Of a DNA stretch of 64,000 nt, positions 46,019 through 56,849 are shown piece after piece (the stretch's first letter is position 1; the number at the start of each line of letters is the position of its first letter). Where the stretch lies: contig NC_083692.1 in NCBI RefSeq assembly GCF_033118175.1, positions 12,211,501 through 12,275,500 of the forward strand, in the 5' to 3' direction. The translations under genes were made by a program, and so were the position numbers. Under the pieces are notes generated by a model that had not been told where the DNA came from, did no database searches, and saw nothing but the letters and a program-made list of their open reading frames with translations. The stretch is from Dama dama (taxonomy: Eukaryota > Chordata > Mammalia > Artiodactyla > Cervidae).

Positions 46019-46240
46019 GTGAGTGAGTGTAACTCACTCAGTCAGGTCTGACTCTTCACAACCCCATGGACTGTAGCCCACCAGGCACCCCTGTCCATGG
46101 GATTCTTCAGGCAAGAATAACTGGAGTGGATTGCTATTTCCTTCTCCAGAGGATCATCCCGACCTAGGGGTGGAACCTCCAAGTCTGCTGCATTGTATGT
46201 AGGCAGATTCTTTACTGGCTGAGCTACCAGGGAAGTCCAC
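46019..46240 (-). mobile_element. Bov-tA SINE, right arm of an inverted pair
   Basis: A minus-strand copy from 'gtgtaactcactcagtcagg' to 'gagctaccagggaagtcc'. The target-site duplication 'ttctctga' is at 46011-46018 and 46241-46248. Confidence 0.94.
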
Positions 46241-46334
46241 TTCTCTGAAGATAATGCCAAGAGACAGACTGACATAGGACTCCTCAAGAAGACTTATTCC
46301 ATGTGAATCCTTCTGTGTCCATCAGTATCCATAC

Positions 46335-46420
46335 ACACATTTATTCATGCAAAAAATATTGAGTGTCTATCACGGGCCAGATGCTGTTCTTGCAAGGGTA
46401 ATCTTCTCCCATGACTATAC
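46335..46420 (-). mobile_element. L2 3'-tail remnant
   Basis: 'tttattcatgcaaaaaatat' and 'gagtgtctatcacgggccag' follow the reverse-complemented L2 tail. Confidence 0.45.
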
Positions 46421-46504
46421 TGATCCCATATGCACGTTGCAGGGCAGCATGGGATGCAGGCAGGAGCTCTGGAATCAGACCAACCTGAAATAGCACTGAT
46501 TCCT

Positions 46505-46848
46505 AGACCAGAGTTTGGCAAAAATTTTATTGTAAAGGGCCACATAATAAATGTTTTATGCTCTGTGAACCACAAAATTTCTTTCACATCTATTCAACTC
46601 TACATTTGTGTCAAATAAACCATGAACAATACATAACCGTATGAGCTTGGCTGTGTTCCCAATAAAACTTTATTTATGGGGCTGAAATTTGAATTTCATC
46701 TTTTTTTCCTGTATAATAAAATCTTTAGATTTTTTTCAATTATGAAAAGGTAAAAATGGTTTCTTAGCTTATGGGCCATACATAGACAGGTGGCAGAATA
46801 TGTTTGGCCCATGGGCTAACATAGCTTGCCGGTCCCTGGCCTAGAACA
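46505..46848 (+). mobile_element. hAT-type non-autonomous DNA transposon
   Basis: The start 'agaccagagtttggcaaaaa' with 'gtaaagggccacataataaa', 'ggctgtgttcccaataaaac' and the end 'agcttgccggtccctggcc' correspond to an old mammalian hAT-type (MER-class) element. Its terminal repeats resemble CAGRGGTCGGCAAACT. The exact family name was not verified. Confidence 0.6.
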
Positions 46849-47463
46849 TAATAAATGAGAAAATGTCTATGGTATAATGTAACTAAAAACTCTTTATGAA
46901 CATTTTAGCATTTCTAGAACATCACTTGACTGTTTATGTGGAGTCTTACATTGATTTTCTTTTATTTGGATTGTTAGGATTTTTCTACATTTAAGTCATT
47001 AAAGATGAACATCCTTGTTCATAATGACTTTGTGTGGATTATTACACAAGTTGGAAGGTGTAAATATTTTAAGATTTTTTTAATGTTATTGCCAGTTTGT
47101 TTTCTAGCAGTTTGTAAAAACTATGTTTTGCCATAGCCCTGACTAGTCTTTTTCAAATTTCCTAACATTTGGTCTTTTTGTAGGTAGCTCTGTAGCTTCA
47201 TTACCTAGGGTCTTAATTCTATATTTTAGAAAGTCCTTCAAACCTACTCTAAAGACAAGTAGACTGAAATATCCTGACTAAAATTTTCCCAAGCAACTGA
47301 AAAAGGGGTTAACATTTATTAAATGAAAAAACTGCTACTAGGAATCTGGGTTACTGGCTGGGTTAGAAAGATTTGACAGTGTATTAAGGGTTAGAGAGAT
47401 AGATGGGTAAAAAAGTAATATGCATACTATAAAAGTCATCTGTTGTTTAGAATGCAGAATTCA
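46849..47463. other. Unassigned AT-rich DNA
   Basis: Possibly a very old LINE remnant (about 46970-47190). No secure call. Confidence 0.4.
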
Positions 47464-47600
47464 GGGGATTTCCTGGAGGTCCGGGGGTTAGGACTTGGAA
47501 ATTTCACTGCCATGGCCCAGGTTCAACCCCTGGTTGGGGAACTAAGATCCACAAGCTGCATGGCATGGCCAAAAACATCAAAAACAAACAAAAAAACAAA
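47464..47600 (+). mobile_element. CHR-type tRNA-Glu SINE
   Basis: Plus orientation: head 'ggggatttcctggaggtccg', B-box region 'ggttcaacccctggttgggg', 'aagatccacaagctgcatgg', then an A-rich 'caaaaacaaac' tail. Confidence 0.85.
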
Positions 47601-47997
47601 GTGAAAATTTCAATGATTTTAACTGTGTCCCTATAGATCTGCCTGTTCTGAAATTTTAATATAAATGAAATAATATAATATGTAGTCTTTTGTGACTATA
47701 ATATGACTTTGTATGACAGTCTAATGTTTTTGAGGGTCATCCATGTTGTAGTATGTATTACTGCTTCATTCTTTTTTATTGCTGAATAGTATTCCACTGT
47801 ACAGATGTAACACATTTTGCTTATGCATTCATCAGTTGATGAGCATTTGGGTTATTTCTACTTTTAGGTTATTTTGAATACTGCTGTGAATACTCATGTA
47901 CAAGTTCTTGTGTGGATACAAGGTTTCCATTTCCCTTGGATATAACTAGGAATGGAACTTTTGGATCATATGATGAACTCTTTCCTGGCCATCAGAA

Positions 47998-48206
47998 GGG
48001 CTTCCCTGGTGGCTCAGAAGGTAAAGAGTCTGCTTGCAGTGTGGGAGACCCAGGTTTGATCCTTGGGTCAGGAAGATCCCCTGGAGAAGGGAATGGCAAC
48101 CCACTCCAGTACTCTTGCCTGGAGAATCCCACGGACAGAGGAGCCTGGTGGGCTACAAGTCCATGGGATCACAGAGAGTTGGACATGACTGAATGACTAA
48201 GTCCGT
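47998..48206 (+). mobile_element. Bov-tA SINE in the L1M
   Basis: A plus-strand, well-preserved copy from 'gggcttccctggtggctcag' to 'gacatgactgaatgactaag'. Confidence 0.95.
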
Positions 48207-48883
48207 ATATGATGACTCTATGTTCAACATTTTAGAAGCTTTCAGATGGTTTTCTGAAGTGGCTACACTGTTTTATATTTCTACCAGCAATATATGAGGG
48301 CTTCTATTTTTTTCACATCCTCACCATCACTTGTCTGGCTTTTAAAATGCTATTTATCCTTGTGGACATGAAATAGTGTCACATCATGATTTTGATTTGT
48401 GTTTCCGGCATGACTTTGATGCTCAGCATCTTTTTATGTGCTCATTGGCCATTTGAATAGCTTATTTAGACAGCTGTTCAGATTCTTAGCCTATGGGCTA
48501 AGATTTTAAAATTGGGTTATTTATCTTTCTATTGTTGAGCTCTAAGAGGTTATCTTTATATTTTCTAGATAAAAGTCCTTTGTAATATATATGACTTACA
48601 GGTACTTCCCCCAATTCTGTGGGTTTACTTTCTTGATAGTGTCCTTTGAAAGTGCAAGAGTTGTTGATTGTGAAGTCCAATTTATCTAATTTTTCTTTTG
48701 CTGCTTGTGCTTTTAAAGTGTTATCTAGTAAATTTTTGCTAGGTCAGATCATAGACATGTATTCCTTCATTTTCTTCTAAGAGTTTTATAGTTTTCTACA
48801 ACTTATTTTAGGTTGTCTTTTACATTTAGGTCTCTGCTCCTCTTTGAGCTAATTTTTATACATGATAAGAGGCAGGCATTCAA

Positions 48884-49010
48884 GGAGGGCATGGCAACCC
48901 ACTCCAGTATTCTTGCCCGGAGAATTCCAGGGACAGAGGATCCTGGCAGGCTACAGTGCATAGGGTCACACAGAGTCAGACACTACTGAAGCAATTTAGC
49001 ACACACACAT
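48884..49010 (+). mobile_element. Bov-A unit without tRNA head
   Basis: Starts at 'ggagggcatggcaacccact'. The target-site duplication 'gaggcaggcattcaa'/'gaggtaggcattcaa' is at 48869-48883 and 49011-49025. Its 5' end falls within a base or so of the same consensus position as the copy at 40321. Confidence 0.94.
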
Positions 49011-49237
49011 GAGGTAGGCATTCAACTTCATTCTTTTGTATGCAAATATCCAGTCGTCCCAGGACCATTAGTCAGAAAGACTATTCTAAGACTTGTTTTG
49101 GAATCTTGGTTGAAAATCAAATGACCATAAATGTTAAGTTTTATTTATTAATTCTTAATTAGAATGAATATATTCCATTGATTTATTTGTCTTTCTTTGT
49201 GCCAGCACCACTTTGTCTTGATTACTGATGTTTTTAA

Positions 49238-49335
49238 AAATCTTTTTAAATCGGAGGTGAATTTTTTACAAATTTGTGTTGGTTTTCACTGTAAAACAGT
49301 GTGAATCAACCATAAGAATACATATATCTCCTTAC
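49238..49335 (-). mobile_element. Short younger L1 3'-end insertion
   Basis: 'ggttttcactgtaaaacagt', 'gtgaatcaaccataagaata' and an upstream 'atctttttaaatcggagg' resemble the ruminant L1 3' UTR end. The surrounding L1M reading ('gattactgatg...ttttgaaattggg') resumes after it. Confidence 0.55.
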
Positions 49336-49680
49336 TGTAAATGGTTAATGTTTTGAAATTGGGAAGCTTGAGTCTTCCATCTTTGTTTTTCTTTCTCAAG
49401 AAGATTTTGACTGTCCTGTCTCATCATTTTCACAAGTTTTAGTATCAGCTTGTCAATTTCTGCAAAGAACTCAGCCAGGATGTTGATATAGTTTGCAGGG
49501 AACTTGTAGATCATTTCGGGGGAAAATCTTAATAAAATTAAATCTTCTGATCTATGAGCAGGATGTCTTTCTATTTATTTGGATTTTCTTTAGTTTCTTT
49601 CAACAATGTTTTGTAGTTTACAGTGCACAAGTTTTGCATTTTTGATTAAGTTTATTTCTTCATGTTTTAAAATGCAGCCA

Positions 49681-50099
49681 CTACTGCAGTGTAAAAAGCC
49701 AAAAGAGGGAAATGGTGAATGACCTGGCTTCTACACCTAAATTCACCAATAAGGTGGTTCATTTCTCCTCTGACAAGAAAAGATGAAAGTTGGGGGAGGA
49801 AAGATGGGACAAGAACTGGAAGTGTTATTCAACATGATTCTTTCCTAGGACCAAGCAGTTCCTTTCAGGTGCCATGACCAGAGGAAAATAGGAATTCTCT
49901 CTAGTAGAGAACCTAATGATTGACTAGATATGACAGTTAAGGAGAAGAAAGTAACAAGAATAATCCCACAGTTTCTTGTGAGAGCAATTGAATATACTGC
50001 TGTTAGGTGGGGAAAGATTCTGAAGAATCATTTTTGGGAAAATACAGTGAGATTGGTTTGAACAATTTACCTTTAAGATGCCTTTGAAATGTGTGAACA
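49681..50099. other. Unique DNA
   Basis: Nothing secure. May include a degraded left end of the L2 that follows. Confidence 0.45.
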
Positions 50100-50880
50100 A
50101 GGATGAATTAATAATAAGTGTTTAGAAATGGACTTCATAGAAGGCTAGCAGCAAAGTTAACTTGGTCTAATTAGCATATTAACGATAAATTAAAATGTGC
50201 AGAGCAGCTGGAATCATCTAGGGAGAATTTATAGTTTTACATGAGAAGAGAGTCTAGAGCCAAGTTTTGGGAAATTTCATCATTTACTGGTGGGGTAGAG
50301 CAGAATGAGCTGGGAAAGTTGAGAAAAGGTAGAGATAACAATTATAGGAGGCAACAAGAGATTGCTGTGTCCTGAAATCAAGAGTAGGGAATGTCTCAAG
50401 CAGGAAGGGAGTGTGTCAAATACCACGGAGACATCTGAGGAAATCTGAGCTTGCCTGAGTGCTCAGTCATGTCCCACTCTTTGGGACCCCTTGGACTGTA
50501 GCCCCCAGGGTCCTTTGTCTATGGGATATTGGAGTGGGTTGCCATTTTATTCCTCCAAAGGATCTTCCCAACCCAAGGATCTAACCCACATCTCCTACGT
50601 CTCCCGCATTGGCAGACAGATTCTTTACCACTGAGCCCCTGGGAAGCCCTGAAACAGAGCTTGACCAATTAAATTTGATGACATCAAGGTTTTTGGCGAC
50701 CTTGGCAAGAACTGTTTCAGGGGATTTGTGGTAGGAGAGAAAACAAGATTCTGAGGAGCTAGTATAACAAAGAAAGGGGGCTAAAATAGACGTAGTGATT
50801 GTGAATAAAAATGTAGAGAGATAGCTGGTGGGGGGAATACAGTTGAAGAAAGTTTTTTTTTTTTTCTTTTTAGAGAAGAG
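50100..50880 (-). mobile_element. L2 ORF2 remnant, split by Bov-tA
   Basis: Reverse-complemented L2 ORF2: 'aagagattgctgtgtcctga', 'gggagtgtgtcaaataccac' and, beyond the SINE, 'aatttgatgacatcaaggtt' and 'tttggcgaccttggcaagaa', in family order. Confidence 0.62.
50454..50649 (-). mobile_element. Bov-tA SINE in the L2
   Basis: A minus-strand copy from 'ctgagtgctcagtcatgtcc' to 'accactgagcccctgggaag', with approximate target-site duplications around 50440-50453 and 50650-50663 (shared core 'gagcttg'). Confidence 0.93.
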
Positions 50881-51162
50881 AAACTTAAGAATGTTTAAAT
50901 ATTGATGTCAAAGAGGCCACAGAGAGTGAGTCAAATATACCTCAATAAAAATATAAAAATAAAGGGGGAAAAACTAATTAAGATGGTAAAAATGTATTCA
51001 GTAGGTTTCAAAGATGTGGTATAAAATATAATATTACTCATCTATTATGTTAATTGTATGTTGAAATAGTATTTTAGATATATTGAGGTTAGTAAAATAT
51101 AAAAAGAGATCACAGAGAAAGAAGGATGAAGATGAATTAATGAGGTGGGACAAACCATAGGT
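50881..51162. other. A-rich unique DNA
   Basis: Nothing recognised. Poly(T) at about 50852-50865 lies just to the left. Confidence 0.5.
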
Positions 51163-51383
51163 TGCTTCCATCATAGCTCAGGTGGTAAAGAACCTGCTGC
51201 AGTGCAGGAGATTTGGGTTCAAATCCTGAGTTGGGAAGATTCCCTGGAGAAGGAAATGGCAACCCACTCCAGTATTCCTGGCTGGAGAATCCCATGGACA
51301 GAAGAGCCAGGCAGGCTACAGTCCATGGGGTCACAAGAGTCAGACACAACTTAATGACTAAACCAACCAACCAACCAACCAAT
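51163..51383 (+). mobile_element. Bov-tA SINE with (AACC)n tail
   Basis: A plus-strand copy from 'gcttccatcatagctcaggt' to 'cacaacttaatgactaaacc', followed by a CCAA repeat at 51360-51381. Confidence 0.94.
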
Positions 51384-51627
51384 TCATAGGATTAGGTTCT
51401 TAGGCAGATTCTTAGAGGATCCATAGTACACATAGAGTGATTATCTTCTTAAATAAAGAGATCATTCATTCCTTATTGTAGAAGGATGCAAGATACACTG
51501 ATGCTTGTATCTTTTAGGTTTGCTGTTTGTGAAGATTTGCTGTTTGCTGTTGTGCTTTTTCACTTACAGGAAAGGAATGGGTAAGTAGGGGAGGCTGGGT
51601 ATTTAAGGAGAGTTGAGAGTTGGTCAT
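51384..51627. other. Unique DNA between two Bov-tA SINEs
   Basis: Contains a short internal near-repeat of 'gtttgctgtttg' type (51520-51560). Confidence 0.5.
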
Positions 51628-51859
51628 GGGGCTTCCCAGGTGGAGCTACTGGTAAAGAACCCACCTACCAATGCAGGAGACATAAGAGATGTGAGAGATA
51701 CAGGTTCAATCCCTGGGTCAGGAAGATCCCTGGAGGAGGGCATGGCACCCCACTCCAGTATTCTTGCCTGGAGAATCCCATGGACAGAGGAGCCTGGCGG
51801 GCTGCACATCATAGGGCTGCAAAGATTGGACACAACTGATGTGACTTCACATGCATGCA
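51628..51859 (+). mobile_element. Bov-tA SINE, full length
   Basis: A plus-strand copy with a small extra segment in the tRNA half ('ataagagatgtgagagatac'). The 14-bp target-site duplication 'tgagagttggtcat'/'tgagagttgggcat' is at 51614-51627 and 51860-51873. Confidence 0.95.
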
Positions 51860-51979
51860 TGAGAGTTGGGCATATTGTGCAGTGGGGCTATGACAAATGG
51901 AAGAGTGTGTCAACAAAAGAGATATTGTTGTATTGCTAGACGGTATTGAGGGCTCAATGTTTGGATGTGCAGGAGGACC

Positions 51980-52286
51980 TAATTTTTTAAAAAATTTATT
52001 TATTTTTGGCTTGCTGGGTCTTCGTTGCTGCATGCAGACTTTATCCAGTTGCAGCGAGTGGGGGCTACTGTCTCATTGTGGTGCGTCAGCTTCTCACTGC
52101 TGTGACTTGTGCAACACGGGCTCTCGGCATTTGGGCTTCAGAAGTTGCAGCACAGGCTCAGTAGTTGCATTGCTTGTGTTTGGTTGCTTGGTGGCAGGTG
52201 GGATATTAGTTCCCTGACCAGGGATCGAACCCATGTCCCCTGCACTGGCAAGCAGACTCTTAACCACTAGACCGCCAGAGAAGTTC
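51980..52286 (-). mobile_element. CHR-type tRNA-Glu SINE, long form
   Basis: Minus orientation: 'atttatttatttttggcttg', 'ggtcttcgttgctgcatgca', 'tccctgaccagggatcgaac' and head 'accactagaccgccagagaa'. The two internal 'gcttctcactgc'/'ggctctcggc' blocks are typical of the longer subfamily. Confidence 0.88.
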
Positions 52287-52382
52287 CAGGAAGGGCTCTT
52301 ATTGAGGGAGATAAAACCATGTGATGTGATGGAACCTGAAAGCAAATGACTGGGGCAATAGATAGACCTAAGCTGAGGAGGT

Positions 52383-52395
52383 GGGGGGGGGGGGG
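52383..52395. repeat. Poly(G) run
   Basis: Thirteen consecutive G's. Assembly or homopolymer-length error is likely at such runs. Confidence 0.9.
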
Positions 52396-53499
52396 TAGGC
52401 TAAGGTCACTTCCAACTTTCTTATTTCCAACAGAGGCTAAAATTAGAGAAGAACTTGATGGTTCTGAGTGACAATGGCCAAATGCCTGTCTTTATTTTCC
52501 CACAAGGCGAGACAGCATTTCCAGTTCTGTTCTGTTATAAAGGAAGCGCCAAGGCCGGCTTTGTAGAACGAGGATTCCTACCTTGGTTTCCTTCTCCAGC
52601 TGCCTGGTGCTAACAGCTTAGAGTATTTTATTACAGTCATATGGTTGGTAGCTACAACTCAGAGCAAGACTCCAGACAAGAATCTGTGTCATCCAATTAG
52701 AAAAGGTCATTGCACTAATCCTGAGCTGGAATGAGGGTAGAGAGAGATGTAACTGGCAAGGCTAATTTTGTCATGTGGCATGCAAGGGCAAGTGGCAAGC
52801 TGATGGTCTCCTATTTTTCTAAGCTAAGAGCCCAGAGTCCTTGGCTGTGATCAGATGTAGAAGAATACACTTACACTCCCAAGTACCATGAGGTTACCTG
52901 TCTTCTAGAGAAAGCCCTCAAGTTATCCCCAGCCACAAAGAACCCCTGAATGCCACGGCAGCCTTGGTACATTGCCCTCCTCATCTCCTGCTGAGACTCT
53001 TCGTATCTGTGCCTCAGCAACCTCACACGTCCCCTGTGAATCAGATTGCAGCAGGGACATTCATCAGGTTATGTGCTGAGAAATTTAAAAGAAATGGGAG
53101 TTGCCTGAAATGAACAAAGTAAAGCCAAGATTGTTGATCATGGAGTCAAACTGCTAACTTTCAGATAATACCTATGTGGTGAAGAACTTGTCATAGGATT
53201 AAAATATCAGGTGTGTTTCTCTCTGGATGTGTGTGTGTGTTTTTAAATTAGTTGTCTCCAAGTAAGAAAACATGATTAGTGACAGAGTATAAGTCAACAC
53301 TTTTTGTGGAAGATCATAATGTATTTTAATTAACATTAATCTCCCATGCTTCTTAAATGTCCAGTATTTAGATGTGACACAATCTCATTTTTGATTAGGA
53401 GGTTTGGAAACATTTTACTTTTGAGTGATTGGCTCCCAGTGATAATGGTTGAAAGTATTACTCTTAGTCATGATAATAATAATGGTAATAAAATAATTA
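52396..53499. other. Unique DNA
   Basis: No recognised repeat over 1.1 kb, with moderate GC around 52500-53000. A short TG run at 53229-53241. Confidence 0.48.
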
Positions 53500-53660
53500 T
53501 TATAGCTACCATATATTACTTGGCGCCAGGCACTCTGCCAAACATTTTGCAAGTATTGTATCGTTTAAGTCACACAACAACCTTATAAGCTGGTACTCTT
53601 ATTTTATAGTATTTATTTTTACAGGAGTCTATTTAACCAAGGAAGCTGGTTACTTCTAAA
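53500..53660 (-). mobile_element. MIR SINE
   Basis: 'ggcgccaggcactctgccaa', 'tcacacaacaaccttataag' and 'ctggtactcttattttatag' follow the reverse-complemented MIR. Confidence 0.58.
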
Positions 53661-53734
53661 ATATCAGGGCTGGAATACAGCAGAGTATATCTGTCTCTGG
53701 ACTCTATGCTCTGTATTCTGCCATTTTCTCTGTG

Positions 53735-53890
53735 ACCCTACTGTCCGCGTGTCTCAGTTTCTTCTGCATAAAAGAGCTAATTGCATCAATCTCTTTGGGA
53801 ATTAAGGATTAAAGGAGACAATGCAATGTAAAATTCTGATAACAATGCAAGTACATAGATCATACTCAAGTAAATGCTGGTTGCGTGACT
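53735..53890 (+). mobile_element. MIR SINE fragment
   Basis: 'gtgtctcagtttcttctgca', 'ggattaaaggagacaatgca' and 'catactcaagtaaatgctgg' follow the plus-strand MIR. Confidence 0.55.
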
Positions 53891-54349
53891 GCACTAGAAT
53901 AAACGATGTATCCATTAGAAGTCTTTTACCAGCATTCTCTCCTGATAATCAGTCAGCTTGCTCTTTGAACTGCTTTTCTTGCAGTTGCTCGAACACAGCT
54001 GACCTCTCCATAAACTGTTTCTTGGGATCAACAGCTAACAATAAACTGTAGCACAGGGCTACAGTTTATAGAAACAGAATAAAGTAAAGCCTAAATGGCC
54101 CATAGGGAAACCACATTCCTAGTGACAAATTTGTAACAATAAACTGTATTCAGCTAAACAAAGTCTGCGAAAAGGAAAGATGATGTTCAGCAACAGTCTC
54201 TTTTGAGAATATGGTTCCTTAAAACCACAGCTTCTTAAAGTGCAGCAGCCAAATTAGGGCCAACATAAGAAAATTTGGAAAGGTCCGTTGGTATGAGGAT
54301 TTCTAGAATGTGAGGTCATCCACTTGGACTCCACTTGCCCATCTAACTT
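53891..54349. other. Unique DNA
   Basis: Short inverted pair: 'aaactgtagcac' (54044-54055) and 'ctacagttt' (54059-54067). Nothing else recognised. Confidence 0.48.
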
Positions 54350-54659
54350 GGGGACTTCCCTGGTAGCTCAGTTGGTAAAGAATCCGCCTGCAATGCAGGA
54401 GACCCTGGTTCGATTCTTGGGTCAGGAAGATCCGCTGGAGAAGGGATTGACTACCCACTCCAGTGGTCTTGAGCTTCCCTTGTGGCTCAGCTGGTAAAGA
54501 ATCCACCTGCAATGTGGGAGACCTGGGTTCGATCCCTGGGTTGGGAAGATTCCCCTGGAGAAGGGAAAGGCTGCCCACTCCAGAATTCTGGCCTGGAGAG
54601 TTCCATGGACTGTATAGTCCACAGGGTCACAAATAGTCGGATGTGACTGAGCCACTTTC
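54350..54659 (+). mobile_element. BOV-A2-like composite SINE (two heads)
   Basis: Two tRNA-like heads in the same orientation: one unit from 'gacttccctggtagctcagt' to 'cccactccagtggtcttg' (about 54350-54470), then a complete unit from 'gcttcccttgtggctcagct' to 'gactgagccactttcac'. The arrangement fits a dimeric Bov-A element. It could also be one SINE inserted into another. Confidence 0.9.
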
Positions 54660-54660
54660 A

Positions 54661-55012
54661 CCTTGGGAATATCACTCAGCAGCAAGAAGGAATGACCTAC
54701 TGATTCATGGTACCATGTGAATGAGTTTTAAAATAATTATGCCCAGTGAAAGTCAGACAAATTAGACATTCTGTATGACTCCATTTATATGAAATTCTAG
54801 GAAAAAGAAACAATCCATAGTGACGCAAAGTAGATCACTGGTTGCCTAGAAATGGAGCGGGAATGTGGAGGGAAGCCTCACAAAGGAATTTCCAGGAGCT
54901 TTCGGACGGTGATGGGGTCACAGGTATATGACAAGGCTTATTCAGCTATACACTTAACACATGTGCACTTTATTGTACGTGAATTATACCTCAATAAAAC
55001 TATTTTTAAAAC
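54661..55012 (+). mobile_element. L1M 3' end
   Basis: The plus-strand L1 3' end: 'ggaatatcactcagcagcaa', 'attctgtatgactccattta', 'gtagatcactggttgcctag', ending 'tatacctcaataaaactatt' and an A-rich tail. Confidence 0.75.
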
Positions 55013-55637
55013 TTTCACAGGATTCTTTAGAAATTTTTATAAATTATAAATTTTATTATTTTTTCCTTCAAATCTATTGTCAATTCTTACTCATTCTTGA
55101 AGAGAATTTTAGGTTTTCTTATAAACTTGAACTTCTTTATTGAAGTTAGAATTAGCTTTCAGGTTTAACTTATTCACTTACACATGTATGGTTGTACCCC
55201 CCTCCCTGACACCCACAGATACACACACCAAAAAACCTGTTAATATTTTGATAAACTGCCCTGACACTATACATTAATTTTGGAACAGAGACATTTTTAT
55301 GGCATTGAGTGTTATGAACCAAGAGTGTGGTATATCTCCATTTGCGTAGTTCTTCTTTGATGTCAAGAGTTTTAGAATTTTCTTTATATAGGTCTTGTAC
55401 ATTTCGAAGTATTTATGATTTTACTATTGAAATGATATTGTTTTTCCAAAAGTAGTTTTTCTGTTGACAGCTTATTAAGATGCAATTGATTTTTAAACAC
55501 TGGTTTTAATCCAGATGCCTTTTAATAATTCTTTTAGATTTTATTGATTCTTTTAGGTTATTTTATGTAGACAGTGATGGCATCTGCAAATATCAGGAAT
55601 TATTTTTACTTCATTTCTGGTTCTCAAAGCTTTCATT

Positions 55638-55987
55638 TTTAAGACTTATTTTCTTATTTATTTTTGGCTGCACTGTATCTCTGTCATTGCATGCGGCCTT
55701 TCTTTCGTTGTGGTGAGCAGGGGCAGGTCTTCATGGCAGTACACGGGCTTCTCACTGTAGTGGCTTCTCTCGTTTCAGGGCATGGGCCCTGGGCACCCTG
55801 GCTTCGGCAGTTGTCGCACATGGACTCCGTAGTTGCGGCTCACAGGCTCTGAAGTGCTGGCTCAGTGGTGCTCATGTACGGACTTAGTTGCCCTGCTGCA
55901 TGTGGGACCGTCCCAGACCAGGGATCACACCTGTGTTCTTTGCCTTGACAAGCAGATTCTTAACCACTAGACACTGGGGAAGCCCCT
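55638..55987 (-). mobile_element. CHR-type tRNA-Glu SINE, long form
   Basis: Minus orientation: 'ttatttatttttggctgcac', 'cattgcatgcggcctttctt', 'gtccatcccagaccaggga'-like B-box region and head 'taaccactagacactgggga'. An approximate target-site duplication 'tcaaagctttcattt'/'tcaaagtttttattt' is at 55623-55637 and 55988-56002. Confidence 0.87.
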
Positions 55988-56179
55988 TCAAAGTTTTTAT
56001 TTCTTTTTCTTGCCTTACTCCTTTGGATAGGTTCTCCAATACTGTCATGAATATAAATGGTAATAGATTAATTTTTCTTACCCTCTTCCTAAAGGAAATG
56101 ATTTCAATACTTCATCATTAAATAAAACTTTGTAGGACAATTTTATAGCACTGATTCAGTTTTTCAGACAATTATCAGT

Positions 56180-56490
56180 CAGCCAGTTTAGTCACTCAGT
56201 CGTGTCTGATCTGACTCTTTGCAACCCCATGGACTGCAGCATGCCAGGCCTCCCTGTCCATTACCAACTCCCAGAGTTTACTCAAACTCATGTCCACTGA
56301 GTCGGTGATGTCATCCAACTATCTCATCCTCTGTCTTCCCCTTCTCCTGCCCTCAATCTTTCCCAGCATCAGGGTCTTTTCAAATGAGTCAGCTCTTCGC
56401 ATGAGGCAGCCAAATAATTGGAGTTTCAGCTTCAACATCAGTCCTTCCAATGAACACCCAGGACTGATTTCCTTTAGGATGGACTAGTTG
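56180..56490 (-). mobile_element. BovB (RTE) LINE, 3' end only
   Basis: The reverse-complemented BovB 3' end from 'tcagtcgtgtctgatctgac' to 'ctgatttcctttaggatgga', 5'-truncated. The 65-codon plus-strand frame over it is antisense to the BovB ORF. Confidence 0.92.
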
Positions 56491-56849
56491 TAGGACTATC
56501 AATTTTCTGTTCCTTAGTCAATTTTACCAACTTACATTTTCCTAGAATTTGTTTTCATATCCACTGCCATAAAGTTGGTTGTGATATTCTTTTATTATAT
56601 TTGAAATATCTTTAGCATCTCTAGTTATGACTTCTATTTTATTCCTAATTTTGCCTATGAAAGCATTATCTGTTTTCCTGATAAACCTTGCCATTGTTTT
56701 GTCAATTTTGTAAGTTTATAAGAACTTTTAAATATGTAAATGGCTTATAAACTTATAAGAATTTCATAAGAACCAACTTTTAAATTTGCATATTATTTCT
56801 ATTTTATGTATGTCCTAAATCTGTACTAATAATTTTTACCTTCTCTCCT

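Larger units (their letters stand above)
47640..49680 (-). mobile_element. Old L1M ORF2 remnant with nested insertions
   Basis: Reverse-complemented L1 ORF2 sequence over 2 kb: 'attgctgaatagtattccac', 'cagttgatgagcatttgggt', 'ctgtgaatactcatgtacaa', 'gattttgatttgtgtttccg', 'gatagtgtcctttgaaagtg', 'agcaccactttgtcttgatt' and 'atgttgatatagtttgcag'. Stops occur in every frame. Two SINEs (47998-48206 and 48884-49010) and a younger L1 3' piece (49238-49335) are nested in it. Confidence 0.8.
55060..56840 (-). mobile_element. Old L1M ORF2 remnant with nested insertions
   Basis: Reverse-complemented L1 ORF2/3' region: 'taggtcttgtacatttcgaa', 'gtagacagtgatggcatctg', 'ttgccttactcctttggata', 'aaactttgtaggacaatttt', 'atttgaaatatctttagcat'. 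Interrupted by a CHR SINE (55638-55987) and a BovB 3' end (56180-56490). Very AT-rich, no open frame of note. Confidence 0.68.

Noticed and set aside
54350..54659. Direct repeats resembling a CRISPR or tandem array
   Set aside because: Just two SINE units in tandem, in a mammalian genome. No regular spacer structure.
56290..56487. 65-codon plus-strand frame
   Set aside because: Antisense of a BovB 3' end. The same Ser/Leu-rich translation appears at other minus-strand BovB copies.
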